DNA of 64,000 nt from Micromonospora sp. NBC_00421 (lineage in GTDB: Bacteria > Actinomycetota > Actinomycetes > Mycobacteriales > Micromonosporaceae), in NCBI RefSeq assembly GCF_036017915.1, contig NZ_CP107929.1, forward strand, positions 6,871,001-6,935,000. Reading direction: 5' to 3'. The notes under the pieces are model-generated. The model saw only the letters and a list, made by a program, of their open reading frames with translations. It was not told the DNA's origin and made no database searches. Below, piece by piece: positions 25,288-33,556 of the stretch. The position numbers and the translations under genes were made by a program. Within the stretch, counting starts at the first letter, position 1. Each line of letters starts with the position of its first letter.

Positions 25288-26721
25288 TCAGATGGTGAAG
25301 GTGGCGGCGCGTACCGAGGCGGCCACCTTGCGTACCTCGTCCGCCCGGTCCAGGGGTGCGGTCATCCGGAGCACCAACTGCCTGTCGATCGCGTCCTCCG
25401 GCACACTGCGCCAGTAGGAGAGGTAGACCAGGCCGTAGCGTGGCGCACCGTCCACCCTGGTGGTCTCCGCCCAGGTGGTGAACTCGCCGCTGCGTACCCA
25501 TTGCAGACCCCATGCCTCCTCCTGCCGGCGCAGCGCGGTGCGGCGCTCGTCGGTGCAGAGCCGGGGGCACTGCCGGACGACCAGATCGCCCCCGATGATC
25601 GACCCGTCGGCGGCGGGGACGCCGCACCGGTAGTGCGCCGAACCGCTGGTGCGGGCGGCCTCGGTGCAGTTCCACCCGGTGGGCACCCGGAAGCTGAAGT
25701 CGACCCCGGCCAGGCCGGTGATCTCCCGGGTCGGGTCGGTGCCGGCGAAGGTGGGCGCGGCGGTCGGCCAACCGCCGCCGACCGGTGGCTCCACGCCCGG
25801 CCGGCGCGGCGGCGTGCCAGGCAGCCCCGGATCGGCACTCGGGGTCGCGCTGGCCGGGCCGGCGACCGTCAGCGGACCGTCGGCCGACCGACCGGCGACG
25901 CCGAACCCACCGGCCGCGCCGACCGCCGCCGCGACCAGCGCCACAAGCACCGACCACAGCACGGCACGACCCTGGCTGCGCGCCGCGACCGGCGGATACG
26001 GAGCGGGGGTCGTCGGGTACCCGGCGGGCACGGGTCGCTGCCCGGCCGGTTGGTGCGGGTACGGCATCGCCTGGTGCGGGGCTGCCTGCTGCGGATTCGG
26101 CATCGCCTGGTGTGGGGCGGTCGGCCGCTGACCCGGTCGCTGGCCCGGGGAGGTGGACCCCGACGGGTGGAGCGCGACTGTCGGTGGCACGGCACCGTCG
26201 GTGGTCGGCCCGGCGGAGGGGGCCGCAACCGTCGGCGTGACCGATCCGTCCGTCGTGGGACGGGTCGCGCCACCGCCGGGACCCCCGGCCGGCGGGCCGC
26301 TCGCCGGTCCCGCGTCGACCAGCCGGCTCGTCGGTCCCGCGTCGGCCGCCCCGCTCGCCGGGGTGGGCTCGCCGGGCGGGCCGACCCGCTGTCGACCGGC
26401 CCCGGCCGGGGGCTCCTCGGCCGGGGTGAGGCGCTGGCCCAGCGCGAGGAAGACGTGCGCGGCCCCCGCACCCTGCTCGGCGGCGCAGGCCACCCAGGGG
26501 ACCGGGCCGGTGTGGTTGGCCCCGGTGATCGGCAGGCCGTCCGAGCGGGCCAGCGTGTTGGCCGCCGCGGCGAACGCCTCCCGCCAGCCGCCCTCGGCGG
26601 CGGCCGGGGCGAGCACGGCCACGGTGAACGGCCGCTCGGCGGTGTCCCTCGCGGCCCAGACCTCGCCCAGCTCGCACGAACTCAGCTTCCGGTGCAGCGC
26701 GTACGGACCGACTGTCTGCAT
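25288..26721 (-). CDS. Single-pass membrane protein with degenerate kinase-like N-terminus
   Basis: The 477-residue protein begins GPYALHRKLSSCELGEVWAARD, which matches the start of actinobacterial Ser/Thr kinases (G-x-Y-x-L...G-E-V-W-x-A-R-D). However, the GxGxxG loop is SSCELG and the VAxK lysine is missing (FTVAVLAP). No HRD or DFG motif follows, so at most a vestigial N-lobe is present. A long Pro/Ala/Gln-rich linker leads to one membrane helix (about residues 250-272) and an outer domain with paired Cys residues (VRQCPRLCTDERR). It lies upstream of the AAA gene on the same strand. A sensory or scaffold role is speculative. Confidence 0.65.
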   Translation of the reverse strand: MQTVGPYALHRKLSSCELGEVWAARDTAERPFTVAVLAPAAAEGGWREAFAAAANTLARSDGLPITGANHTGPVPWVACAAEQGAGAAHVFLALGQRLTPAEEPPAGAGRQRVGPPGEPTPASGAADAGPTSRLVDAGPASGPPAGGPGGGATRPTTDGSVTPTVAAPSAGPTTDGAVPPTVALHPSGSTSPGQRPGQRPTAPHQAMPNPQQAAPHQAMPYPHQPAGQRPVPAGYPTTPAPYPPVAARSQGRAVLWSVLVALVAAAVGAAGGFGVAGRSADGPLTVAGPASATPSADPGLPGTPPRRPGVEPPVGGGWPTAAPTFAGTDPTREITGLAGVDFSFRVPTGWNCTEAARTSGSAHYRCGVPAADGSIIGGDLVVRQCPRLCTDERRTALRRQEEAWGLQWVRSGEFTTWAETTRVDGAPRYGLVYLSYWRSVPEDAIDRQLVLRMTAPLDRADEVRKVAASVRAATFTI

Positions 26722-26791
26722 GTGGCATCCCCCCGGTCGATGGTATCGGTCCGGGCGGCGCGGACCGATCGACCGACGGGCCGCCGGCCGG

Positions 26792-28276
26792 TCAGTCGAC
26801 CCAGTCGAGCGTGCGGGCGACCGCCTTGCGCCACCGGCCCAGTTCCCGCTGCCGGTCCGCCGGATCCATCCGGGACTCCCACTGCGCGTCGGAGCGCCAC
26901 TGGGCGCGCAGGGTGGCCAGGTCCGGCCAGAAGCCGACCGCCAGACCGGCCGCGTACGCCGCGCCGAGGCAGGTGGTCTCGGTGATCCGGGAGCGGACCA
27001 CAGGCACCTCCAGCACGTCGGCGAGGAACTGCATCAGCAGGCCGTTGGCGGTCATCCCACCGTCCACCCGCAGCCGGCGCAGCGCCACGTCGGAGTCGGC
27101 GTTCATCGCGTCGACCACCTCCCGGGTCTGCCAGGCCGACGCCTCCAGCGCTGCCCGGGCCAGGTGCCCCTTGGTGATGTAACCGGTCAGCCCGGCGATC
27201 ACCCCCCGGGCGTCGCTACGCCAGTGTGGCGCGAACAGCCCGGAGAAGGCCGGCACCACGTAGCAGCCGCCGTTGTCGTCCACCGTGGCGGCCAGCTCCT
27301 CGACCTCGGCGGCCGACGAGATCAGCCCGAGGTTGTCCCGCAGCCACTGCACCAACGACCCGGTCACCGCGATCGCCCCCTCCAGTGCGTACGCGGCCGG
27401 CTGGCCCTCGATCCGGTAGGCCACCGTGGTCAGCAGCCCGTGGGTGGACGGCACCGGGCTGGCCCCGGTGTTGAGCAGCAGGAAGCTGCCGGTGCCGTAG
27501 GTGCACTTCGCCTCGCCCGGCTGGAAGCAGGTCTGCCCGAACAGGGCGGCCTGCTGGTCGCCGAGCGCGCTGGCCACCGGCACCCCGGCGAGCACCCCGT
27601 GGGCGGTCCCGTAGACCTCCGCCGAGCTGCGGATCTGCGGCAGCACCCCGGCCGGGATGCGCAGCGCGTCGAGCAGTTCCCGGTCCCAGTCGAGGGTCTC
27701 CAGGCTCATCAGCATGGTCCGGCTGGCGTTTGTCACGTCGGTGACGTGCCGGCCGGTCAGGTTCCAGATCAGCCAGCTGTCCATGGTGCCGAACAGCACC
27801 TCGCCCCGCTCGGCGCGCCCGCGCAGCCCGTCGACGTGGTCGAGCAGCCAGCGCAGCTTCGGGCCGGCGAAGTAGGTGGCCAGGGTGAGCCCGGTGCGGG
27901 CGCGCAGCTTCTCCTCGCCGTACGACCCGGCCAGCTCGCGCAGCAGCGGGCCGGTGCGGGTGTCCTGCCAGACGATCGCGTTGGCGACCGGTCGGCCGGT
28001 CGCCCGGTCCCAGACCACGGTCGTCTCCCGCTGGTTGGTGATGCCGACCGCGGCCAGTCCCTCCGGGCCGGTGCCGGCGGCGGCCAGCGCGTCGCGGACC
28101 ACCCGTTCGACGTTGGCCCAGATCTCATCGGCGTCGTGCTCCACCCAGCCGGGCCGGGGGAATATCTGCCGGTGCTCGCGTTGGGCGACGGCGACGATCT
28201 CACCGGCCCGGTCGAAGACGATGCACCGCGACGAGGTGGTGCCCTGGTCGATGGCGGCGACGTACTCTCCGGTCAT
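26792..28276 (-). CDS. glpK: Glycerol kinase
   Basis: The 494-residue protein is a full-length FGGY-family kinase. It starts with [18 protein letters not shown] (phosphate 1), has [17 protein letters not shown] and [10 protein letters not shown], and the adenosine motif VDGGMTANG. It phosphorylates glycerol to sn-glycerol 3-phosphate with ATP. A TACGGT box lies exactly 6 bases before ATG 28276, so transcription may start at the start codon (leaderless). It is divergent from the PRPP-synthetase-like gene and has no glpF or glpD neighbour here. Confidence 0.95.
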   Translation of the reverse strand: MTGEYVAAIDQGTTSSRCIVFDRAGEIVAVAQREHRQIFPRPGWVEHDADEIWANVERVVRDALAAAGTGPEGLAAVGITNQRETTVVWDRATGRPVANAIVWQDTRTGPLLRELAGSYGEEKLRARTGLTLATYFAGPKLRWLLDHVDGLRGRAERGEVLFGTMDSWLIWNLTGRHVTDVTNASRTMLMSLETLDWDRELLDALRIPAGVLPQIRSSAEVYGTAHGVLAGVPVASALGDQQAALFGQTCFQPGEAKCTYGTGSFLLLNTGASPVPSTHGLLTTVAYRIEGQPAAYALEGAIAVTGSLVQWLRDNLGLISSAAEVEELAATVDDNGGCYVVPAFSGLFAPHWRSDARGVIAGLTGYITKGHLARAALEASAWQTREVVDAMNADSDVALRRLRVDGGMTANGLLMQFLADVLEVPVVRSRITETTCLGAAYAAGLAVGFWPDLATLRAQWRSDAQWESRMDPADRQRELGRWRKAVARTLDWVD

Positions 28277-28283
28277 CTCGGCA

Positions 28284-28332
28284 CCGTACCCGGCCGGGTA
28301 CGCCCCGGAGAACCGTCGCGACTCCGTACGAT
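28284..28332. promoter_or_regulatory. Divergent leaderless promoters for glpK and the PRPP-synthetase-like gene
   Basis: In the 64-base gap, TACGGT on the - strand (28283-28288 region) ends 6 bases before the glpK ATG. TACGAT on the + strand (28327-28332) ends 8 bases before the GTG at 28341. Both fit the actinobacterial TAnnnT -10 box placed for leaderless mRNAs. Confidence 0.4.
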
Positions 28333-28340
28333 CTCCAGAC

Positions 28341-29279
28341 GTGCGCGACATCGCCGTGTTCAGTGGAACCGCCCATCCCGACCTCGCCGCCGAGATCTGT
28401 GCCCACCTCGGGGTGCCGCTGCACCCGGTGCGGGTGTCCCGGTTCGCCAACGACTGCCTGGAGGTGCAGTTGCAGGCGAACTGCCGCGAGCGGGACGTCT
28501 TCCTGATCCAACCCCTGGTGCCCCCGGTCCAGGAGCACCTGGTCGAGCTGCTGCTCATGATCGACGCCGCCCGGGGAGCGTCGGCCGGGCGGATCACCGT
28601 GGTGCTGCCGCACTACGCGTACGCGCGGTCGGACAAGAAGGACGCCCCGCGCATCTCCATCGGTGCCCGGTTGGTGGCCGACCTGCTCACCTCGGCAGGC
28701 GCCCAGCGGGTGCTGGCGATGACCCTGCACTCGCCGCAGGTGCACGGCTTCTTCAGCGTCCCGGTCGACCACCTGCACGCCCTGCGCGAGCTGGCCGCCC
28801 ACTTCCGGGGGCACGACCTGGGCAACACGGTGGTGGTCTCACCGGACCTGGGCAACGCCAAGGAGGCGGCGGCGTTCGCCCGGATGCTCGGCACCCCCGT
28901 CGCGGCGGGGGCCAAGCAGCGGTTCAGCGACGACCGGGTCACCATCAGCACGGTGATCGGCGAGGTGGCCGACCGGGACGTGATCGTGTTGGACGACGAG
29001 ATCGCCAAGGGCAGCACGGTGATCGAGTTGATCGCCCACCTGCGGGAGCGCAACGTCCGCTCGATCCGGCTGGCCTGTACCCATGGCCTGTTCTCCAGCG
29101 GTGCGTTGGAGCGGCTCAGCGCCACCGACGGGGTATGCGAGATCGTCTGCACCAACACGGTGCCGATCCCGAAGGAGAAGCGGGTGCCGAAGCTGGAGGT
29201 GCTCTCGGTGGCCCCGGCGCTGGCCGAGGCGATGCGCCGGATCCACAACGGCGAGTCGGTGAGCGCCCTGTTCAGCTGA
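28341..29279 (+). CDS. Ribose-phosphate pyrophosphokinase-like protein
   Basis: The 312-residue protein shows the PRPP synthetase fold: [36 protein letters not shown] (catalytic and ATP loop region) and a PRPP-binding loop [15 protein letters not shown]. The usual actinobacterial enzyme has Y-A-R-Q-D-x-K and D-D-M-I-D-T-G-G-T at these places. The substitutions here suggest a second, diverged subfamily rather than the housekeeping enzyme. It makes PRPP from ribose 5-phosphate and ATP if active. It starts at GTG 28341, close to a TACGAT box. Confidence 0.85.
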   Translation: MRDIAVFSGTAHPDLAAEICAHLGVPLHPVRVSRFANDCLEVQLQANCRERDVFLIQPLVPPVQEHLVELLLMIDAARGASAGRITVVLPHYAYARSDKKDAPRISIGARLVADLLTSAGAQRVLAMTLHSPQVHGFFSVPVDHLHALRELAAHFRGHDLGNTVVVSPDLGNAKEAAAFARMLGTPVAAGAKQRFSDDRVTISTVIGEVADRDVIVLDDEIAKGSTVIELIAHLRERNVRSIRLACTHGLFSSGALERLSATDGVCEIVCTNTVPIPKEKRVPKLEVLSVAPALAEAMRRIHNGESVSALFS

Positions 29280-29369
29280 CCGGCCGCCCGTCGGCGGTGC
29301 GGGCCGGGCGTCCGGCGGTGCGGGCTCGGCGGAGCGTGGGGTCGTCCGCCTCACGCACATCGAACCGGT

Positions 29370-29804
29370 TCAGCCGACGGCGGCGCTGATCCGGACCGTG
29401 GTGCCGGCCGCGCCGCTCTCGACCTCCATCGCGTCGCTGAGCTCCCGGGCCAACCAGAGCCCCCAGCCGCCCGCGGTGTCGGGGGCGGGTCGGCTGCGGT
29501 CGTGGAGCTGGTGCTCGCTGAGGCCGTCGCCGTGGTCGGAGACCTCGCAGACCAGCTCGCCGGGGCGTCGCCAGAGCCGTAACCAGCCCTTGCCGCCGCC
29601 GTGCCGGACGGCGTTGGTGATCAGCTCGTTGACGGCCAGCACGAAGTCGTCGAGTCGCTGACCGGCCAGTCCGGCCGAGTGCGCACAGGAGCTGACCGAG
29701 TGCCTCAGCTCGGTCACCTGTGCCTGGTCGAACGCCTCGGCGATGAGAAGGGAAGGTTCGATGGGCACCACCGTACGCGGTGTGGGAAGTTCTGCGTTCG
29801 TCAT
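29370..29804 (-). CDS. Anti-sigma-factor-type ATP-binding protein (RsbW/SpoIIAB-like)
   Basis: The 144-residue protein is a stand-alone GHKL ATPase domain: N-box LAVNELITNAVRHGGG, then VSDHGDGLSE (G1) and GGWGLWLARELSDAMEV (G2). Such proteins bind a sigma factor or phosphorylate an anti-sigma antagonist. No sigma or STAS partner is adjacent; the nearest related protein is the STAS-ATPase fusion at 32385. ATG 29804 is used. It is divergent from the histidine kinase gene at 29926. Confidence 0.8.
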   Translation of the reverse strand: MTNAELPTPRTVVPIEPSLLIAEAFDQAQVTELRHSVSSCAHSAGLAGQRLDDFVLAVNELITNAVRHGGGKGWLRLWRRPGELVCEVSDHGDGLSEHQLHDRSRPAPDTAGGWGLWLARELSDAMEVESGAAGTTVRISAAVG

Positions 29805-29925
29805 GGGGCCTGTCCCGACAGCGATCTCGGAGTCTTTCGCGCTGTTTCTACCGTACGTCAGGGTTGTTCATGCCGTAGCGGCCGGTCCGGCGGGTGACCG
29901 GGGCGGTTGTGGCATCGTGGCGGCC

Positions 29926-31071
29926 ATGCCGTCGTCCCCGTCGGGTGGTTTCGAGGTTCCGCTCTGGCGTTCCGTCGCGGTCTTCCGCTTCGCCTCGCTG
30001 GCGTACGTCGGGCTGCTGGTCCTGCGCGACGCCGACCGGTACGCCCACCCGTTCGCCGCCGGGGGTGCGCTGCTGGTGATGCTGGCCTGGTCCGGGGTGA
30101 CCGCGGTCGGCTACGCCCGGCCGGCCAACCGGGGTTGGCCGCTGCTCTCTGCCGACCTCGGTGTGGTCCTGCTGATCCTGGCCGTCACGCCGTGGGTGGT
30201 GGGCCGCCCGGCGCTGGCGGCCGGCGTACCGGCCCTGGCCGTGGCCTGGCTGGCCGGGCCGGTGCTGGCCTGGGCGGTCTCCGGTGGGCGGCGGCGCGGC
30301 ACGGTGGCCGCCCTGCTCGTCGGCGGCACGGACCTGGCCACCCGGGGCCGGATCGGCCCGTCCTCGCTGACCGGGGTGATCCTGCTGCTGCTCGCCGGGC
30401 TGGTGGTGGGGCACGTGGCTCGGCTGGCGGTGGCCGCCGAGGAGCGGTTGCAGCGGGCGGTGGAGCTGGAGGCGGCGACCCGGGAACGGGAGCGGTTGGC
30501 CCGGGACATCCACGACTCGGTGCTCCAGGTGCTGGCGCTGGTCCAACGGCGCGGTGCCCACCTGGACGGGGAGGCCGGTGAGTTGGCCCGGCTCGCCGGT
30601 CGGCAGGAGGTGGCGCTGCGCGCGTTGATCTCCGGGGCGTCGCCGGCGTCGCCGGCCGACCCGGTCGGGGAGGCGGACCTGCGGTCCCTGCTGGCCGGGT
30701 ACGCCTCGGAGGCGGTGCAGGTCTCCGCGCCCGCGACCCCGGTGCCGCTGCCGGCGTCGGTGGCCCGGGAGGTGGCCGCCGCGACCGCGGCGGCGCTGGA
30801 CAACGTGCGGCGGCACGCCGACGGGCGGGCCTGGGTGCTGGTCGAGGACGAGGGGGCCACGGTGACCGTGTCGGTGCGCGACGCCGGTCCGGGCATCCCG
30901 GCGGGCCGACTGGTCGAGGCGGCCCGACAGGGTCGGCTGGGGGTGGCCCAGGCCATCCGGGGCCGCCTCGCCGATCTGGGTGGCGAGGCGCGGATCGTCT
31001 CGACGCCGGGGGAGGGCACCGAGATCGAACTGATGGTGCCGAGGAGCGACCGATGGGCGGGGAACCGATGA
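29926..31071 (+). CDS. Two-component sensor histidine kinase (MacS-like)
   Basis: The 381-residue protein has about five membrane helices in residues 12-170 with almost no outer domain. It then carries the HisKA_3 phosphoacceptor motif RLARDIHDSVLQVLALV and a GHKL domain (AALDNVRRHA, RDAGPGIPAGRL). This matches the NarL-type kinases called MacS in actinobacteria, judging by layout. ATG 29926 is chosen; the frame is open further upstream without a ribosome binding site. The stop overlaps the response regulator ATG, making a classical two-gene operon. Confidence 0.82.
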   Translation: MPSSPSGGFEVPLWRSVAVFRFASLAYVGLLVLRDADRYAHPFAAGGALLVMLAWSGVTAVGYARPANRGWPLLSADLGVVLLILAVTPWVVGRPALAAGVPALAVAWLAGPVLAWAVSGGRRRGTVAALLVGGTDLATRGRIGPSSLTGVILLLLAGLVVGHVARLAVAAEERLQRAVELEAATRERERLARDIHDSVLQVLALVQRRGAHLDGEAGELARLAGRQEVALRALISGASPASPADPVGEADLRSLLAGYASEAVQVSAPATPVPLPASVAREVAAATAAALDNVRRHADGRAWVLVEDEGATVTVSVRDAGPGIPAGRLVEAARQGRLGVAQAIRGRLADLGGEARIVSTPGEGTEIELMVPRSDRWAGNR

Positions 31072-31736
31072 CCGGGGTACGGGTGATGGTGGTCGACGAC
31101 CACCCGATGTGGCGGGAGGGGGTGGCCCGCGACCTCACCGAGGCCGGGCACCTGGTGGTGGCGACCAGCGGCGAGGGCCGCCAGGCGGTCCGGGTGGCCG
31201 CCGCCGCCCGACCCGACGTGGTGGTGCTCGACCTGCAGTTGCCTGACATCTCCGGGGTGGCGGTGATCCACGGGCTGCGGGCCGCGCTGCCCCGGGTCCG
31301 GGTGCTGATGCTGTCGGCGAGCGGCGAGCAGCAGGGCGTGCTGGACGCGGTGAAGGCCGGGGCCACCGGCTACCTGCTGAAGTCGGCGGCCCCGGCGGAG
31401 TTCCTGGACGCGGTGCGCCGCACCGCCGCCGGTGAGCCGGTCTTCACCCCCGGCCTGGCCGGTCTGGTGCTGGGCGAGTACCGGCGGCTGGCCGCCGACC
31501 CCCCGACCGACGGGACCGCCGACGGTCGGCCCGACGCGGCACCCCGGCTCACCGAACGGGAGACCGAGGTGCTGCGGCTGGTGGCCAAGGGGCTGTCCTA
31601 CAAGCAGATCGCCGGGCGGCTCGGGCTGTCCCACCGCACCGTGCAGAACCACGTGCAGAACACGCTGGGCAAGCTCCAACTGCACAACCGGGTGGAGCTG
31701 ACCCGCTACGCGATCGAGCGGGGCCTGGACGACTGA
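31068..31736 (+). CDS. NarL/LuxR-family response regulator
   Basis: The 222-residue protein has a receiver domain with acidic pocket VVDDHP, phosphoacceptor Asp in VVVLDLQLPD, Ser/Thr in LMLSAS and Lys in YLLKSAAP. A LuxR helix-turn-helix follows (LTEREtEVLRLVAKGLSYKQ, LSHRTVQNHVQNTLGKL). ATG 31068 overlaps the kinase stop (ATGA); GTG/ATG starts a few codons upstream are possible. It is the partner of the kinase at 29926. It ends 2 bases from the end of the convergent DUF5709 gene. Confidence 0.92.
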   Translation: MTGVRVMVVDDHPMWREGVARDLTEAGHLVVATSGEGRQAVRVAAAARPDVVVLDLQLPDISGVAVIHGLRAALPRVRVLMLSASGEQQGVLDAVKAGATGYLLKSAAPAEFLDAVRRTAAGEPVFTPGLAGLVLGEYRRLAADPPTDGTADGRPDAAPRLTERETEVLRLVAKGLSYKQIAGRLGLSHRTVQNHVQNTLGKLQLHNRVELTRYAIERGLDD

Positions 31737-31738
31737 GG

Positions 31739-32311
31739 TCAGTGCGCCTCGGGCGGCCGGGTCTCGTGGACGGCCAGCTCCTCGGCGCTCGCGCCGCCGC
31801 CGGCCGCGCCCGCGTCGTACGCGACGTTGTCGGTCTCCTGGTCGGTGCGGGCCCCCTCGTCCGGTTCGACCAGGCGGCCCACCTGCGCGTCGGCAACCGT
31901 GCCGAGCTGACCGTGGTCGTAGATCGAGACCGGGGAGTCCGGGTCGGAGGTCGGGCCCGGGTCCAGCACGTCGGCGTCGAGTTGGGCCTGCGCGGCGGCC
32001 TCCTCGTTCTCCGCCTCGGCGGCGATGTCCGGGTCCACCGGGCCGGCCAGCGGGTCGTCGGCCCGCCGCTCGTACTGCTCGCGGTCGAGCTTGTAGTCGA
32101 GCGACTCCCCGTCGAGCTGCTCCTCGGCGGTGGTGCCGAAGTCGTCGACGGCCACCGGGGTCCGGTCGCCGGGCAGCTGCGCCGGGTCCGGGCCGTCCGC
32201 CTCGCGGCCGGTCAGCACGTCGTCGTTGGCGGTCGAGTCGTCGTCGGCGGTGTCGGGCAGGCCGAGCGCCTCGGGGTCGGACACGGGGGTCGGGAACTCG
32301 TCGTCGCGCAT
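31739..32311 (-). CDS. DUF5709-type acidic protein
   Basis: The 190-residue protein is very acidic, with no signal peptide or membrane segment. It carries the landmark pattern AVDDFGTTAEEQLDGESLDY followed by L-x-R-E-Q and, later, VGRLVEPDEG, typical of DUF5709 proteins of Streptomyces and Micromonospora. The protein is probably largely disordered. In Streptomyces such genes often belong to stress regulons, but no promoter evidence is seen here. Function unknown. Confidence 0.75.
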   Translation of the reverse strand: MRDDEFPTPVSDPEALGLPDTADDDSTANDDVLTGREADGPDPAQLPGDRTPVAVDDFGTTAEEQLDGESLDYKLDREQYERRADDPLAGPVDPDIAAEAENEEAAAQAQLDADVLDPGPTSDPDSPVSIYDHGQLGTVADAQVGRLVEPDEGARTDQETDNVAYDAGAAGGGASAEELAVHETRPPEAH

Positions 32312-32384
32312 GGCTGATCACTACCCACTGCCATGGGCCGGTTAACCGGGTCCCGCTCCCCGGATCGGGACGAAAAGGCAGGAA

Positions 32385-33182
32385 TCAGTCGTGGTGCCAG
32401 TGCGACTCGTCCTCGGTGTGCAGTACGCACCAGATCACCTTGCCGTCCGGGAGCAGGGTGCTGCCCCAGCGTCGGGCCACCGTGTCGATCAACAGCAGCC
32501 CCCGGCCACCGGCCGAGGTGAGCGGGGCCAGGCCCGCGTACCTCGGCTGTTGCCGCGAGTGGTCCCGGACGGACAGATGCAGGGTGCCGGCGCCCGGGGC
32601 AAGCCGCAACGTCATCGGGGTTGACGCGTGCGCCACCACGTTGTTGACCATCTCGGTGACCGCGATGCAGGCCGGTTCGGTCAGCTCCGGCATCCGCCAC
32701 CGCTCGCAGCCGTCGGCGACCAGTTGCCGTGCCCGCCGGGCAGCCCCGACCGCCGGCATCAACTCCTCGGTCAACACCGCCGCCAGCGGCGTACGGGCCA
32801 GCGCGGCCGTCGCCTCGGCGGGGTCAGGGTAGACCGCCGACTCCGCCGCGGCGGCCCCGGTGACAGTGCCGGCCGGGTCGACCACCAGCAGGTCGGCGGC
32901 GGGCCAGCCGGACACCGCCTGGCGTACCTCGGTCAGCAGCCGGCCGACGGACGCCCCGACGCACCGCAGCTCGGTGAGGTCGACCACGATCGGACCGGGC
33001 CGGTCGCCGAGACGGGCGAGCAGGGCGTCGCGCACCCGGTCGGCGTCGGTCGGTTCCCACACCCCGCTGAGCCGGACCAGCGCCGAGGAGTCGTCGACCA
33101 CCACCCGGCAACCCGGCGTCGGTGGACGGACCGGCGCGGGAGTGCCGGGCCCGGGACGGGTCGGCCGTTCGGTGCCGCTCAT
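32385..33182 (-). CDS. STAS domain fused to GHKL anti-sigma ATPase
   Basis: The 265-residue protein has, after a Pro-rich start, residues about 25-115 as a STAS-like fold (ALVRLSGVWEPTDADRVRDAL, IVVDLTELRCVGASVGRLL). The usual phospho-Ser of antagonists is not obvious. Residues about 140-265 form an RsbW-like ATPase with N-box AVTEMVNNVVAHAS and GGRGLLLIDTVARRWG. It thus joins antagonist-like and anti-sigma-like modules. It probably belongs to a partner-switching stress pathway together with the protein at 29370; partners are not in the window. Confidence 0.78.
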   Translation of the reverse strand: MSGTERPTRPGPGTPAPVRPPTPGCRVVVDDSSALVRLSGVWEPTDADRVRDALLARLGDRPGPIVVDLTELRCVGASVGRLLTEVRQAVSGWPAADLLVVDPAGTVTGAAAAESAVYPDPAEATAALARTPLAAVLTEELMPAVGAARRARQLVADGCERWRMPELTEPACIAVTEMVNNVVAHASTPMTLRLAPGAGTLHLSVRDHSRQQPRYAGLAPLTSAGGRGLLLIDTVARRWGSTLLPDGKVIWCVLHTEDESHWHHD

Positions 33183-33556
33183 CGTGGGCCAGCCCGTCCG
33201 GGTCGACCCGGCGCGATGGTCGTGCCCACGGCTGCGGCGGTGCCCACGGCGACGCCGGGCCGGGGGACGGGGCGCGCGGGGGTGGCGTCGATCCCGCCGG
33301 AGGCGCCGGTGACCACCACGGTGGCCTCGGCGGTGATGCGGGTCGTCGGCATCCCTGGTCGGTACCCCCGACCGGACCGGGTCATGCCGAAGCACGGCCA
33401 TGGGATTCCTGATCCGACCGGGCGTCGGGCGCTGGTCACCACGGCCCCGGCAGTCGCTGACCGCTTCCGATCTGCGAGGTTTCGGCTCGTCGGACGCAGG
33501 TTAATGGGACGCTCTGACCGGAAGCCCACCCCTCGCAGATCGCCTGGAGGTGCACC
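33183..33556. other. Divergent intergenic region before GT4 gene
   Basis: 374 bases between the STAS-ATPase gene and the glycosyltransferase gene. Reading frames through it are Arg/His-rich shadows. Its one clear structure is the 12-bp inverted repeat described separately. TGGAGG at 33545-33550 is the ribosome binding site for ATG 33557. Confidence 0.5.
33468..33542 (+). promoter_or_regulatory. 12-bp perfect inverted repeat upstream of GT4 gene
   Basis: CGATCTGCGAGG (33468-33479) is exactly complementary to CCTCGCAGATCG (33531-33542), separated by 51 bases and ending 14 bases before the start codon. The arms could bind a dimeric regulator at two sites or form a stem just before the ribosome binding site. 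Confidence 0.5.
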
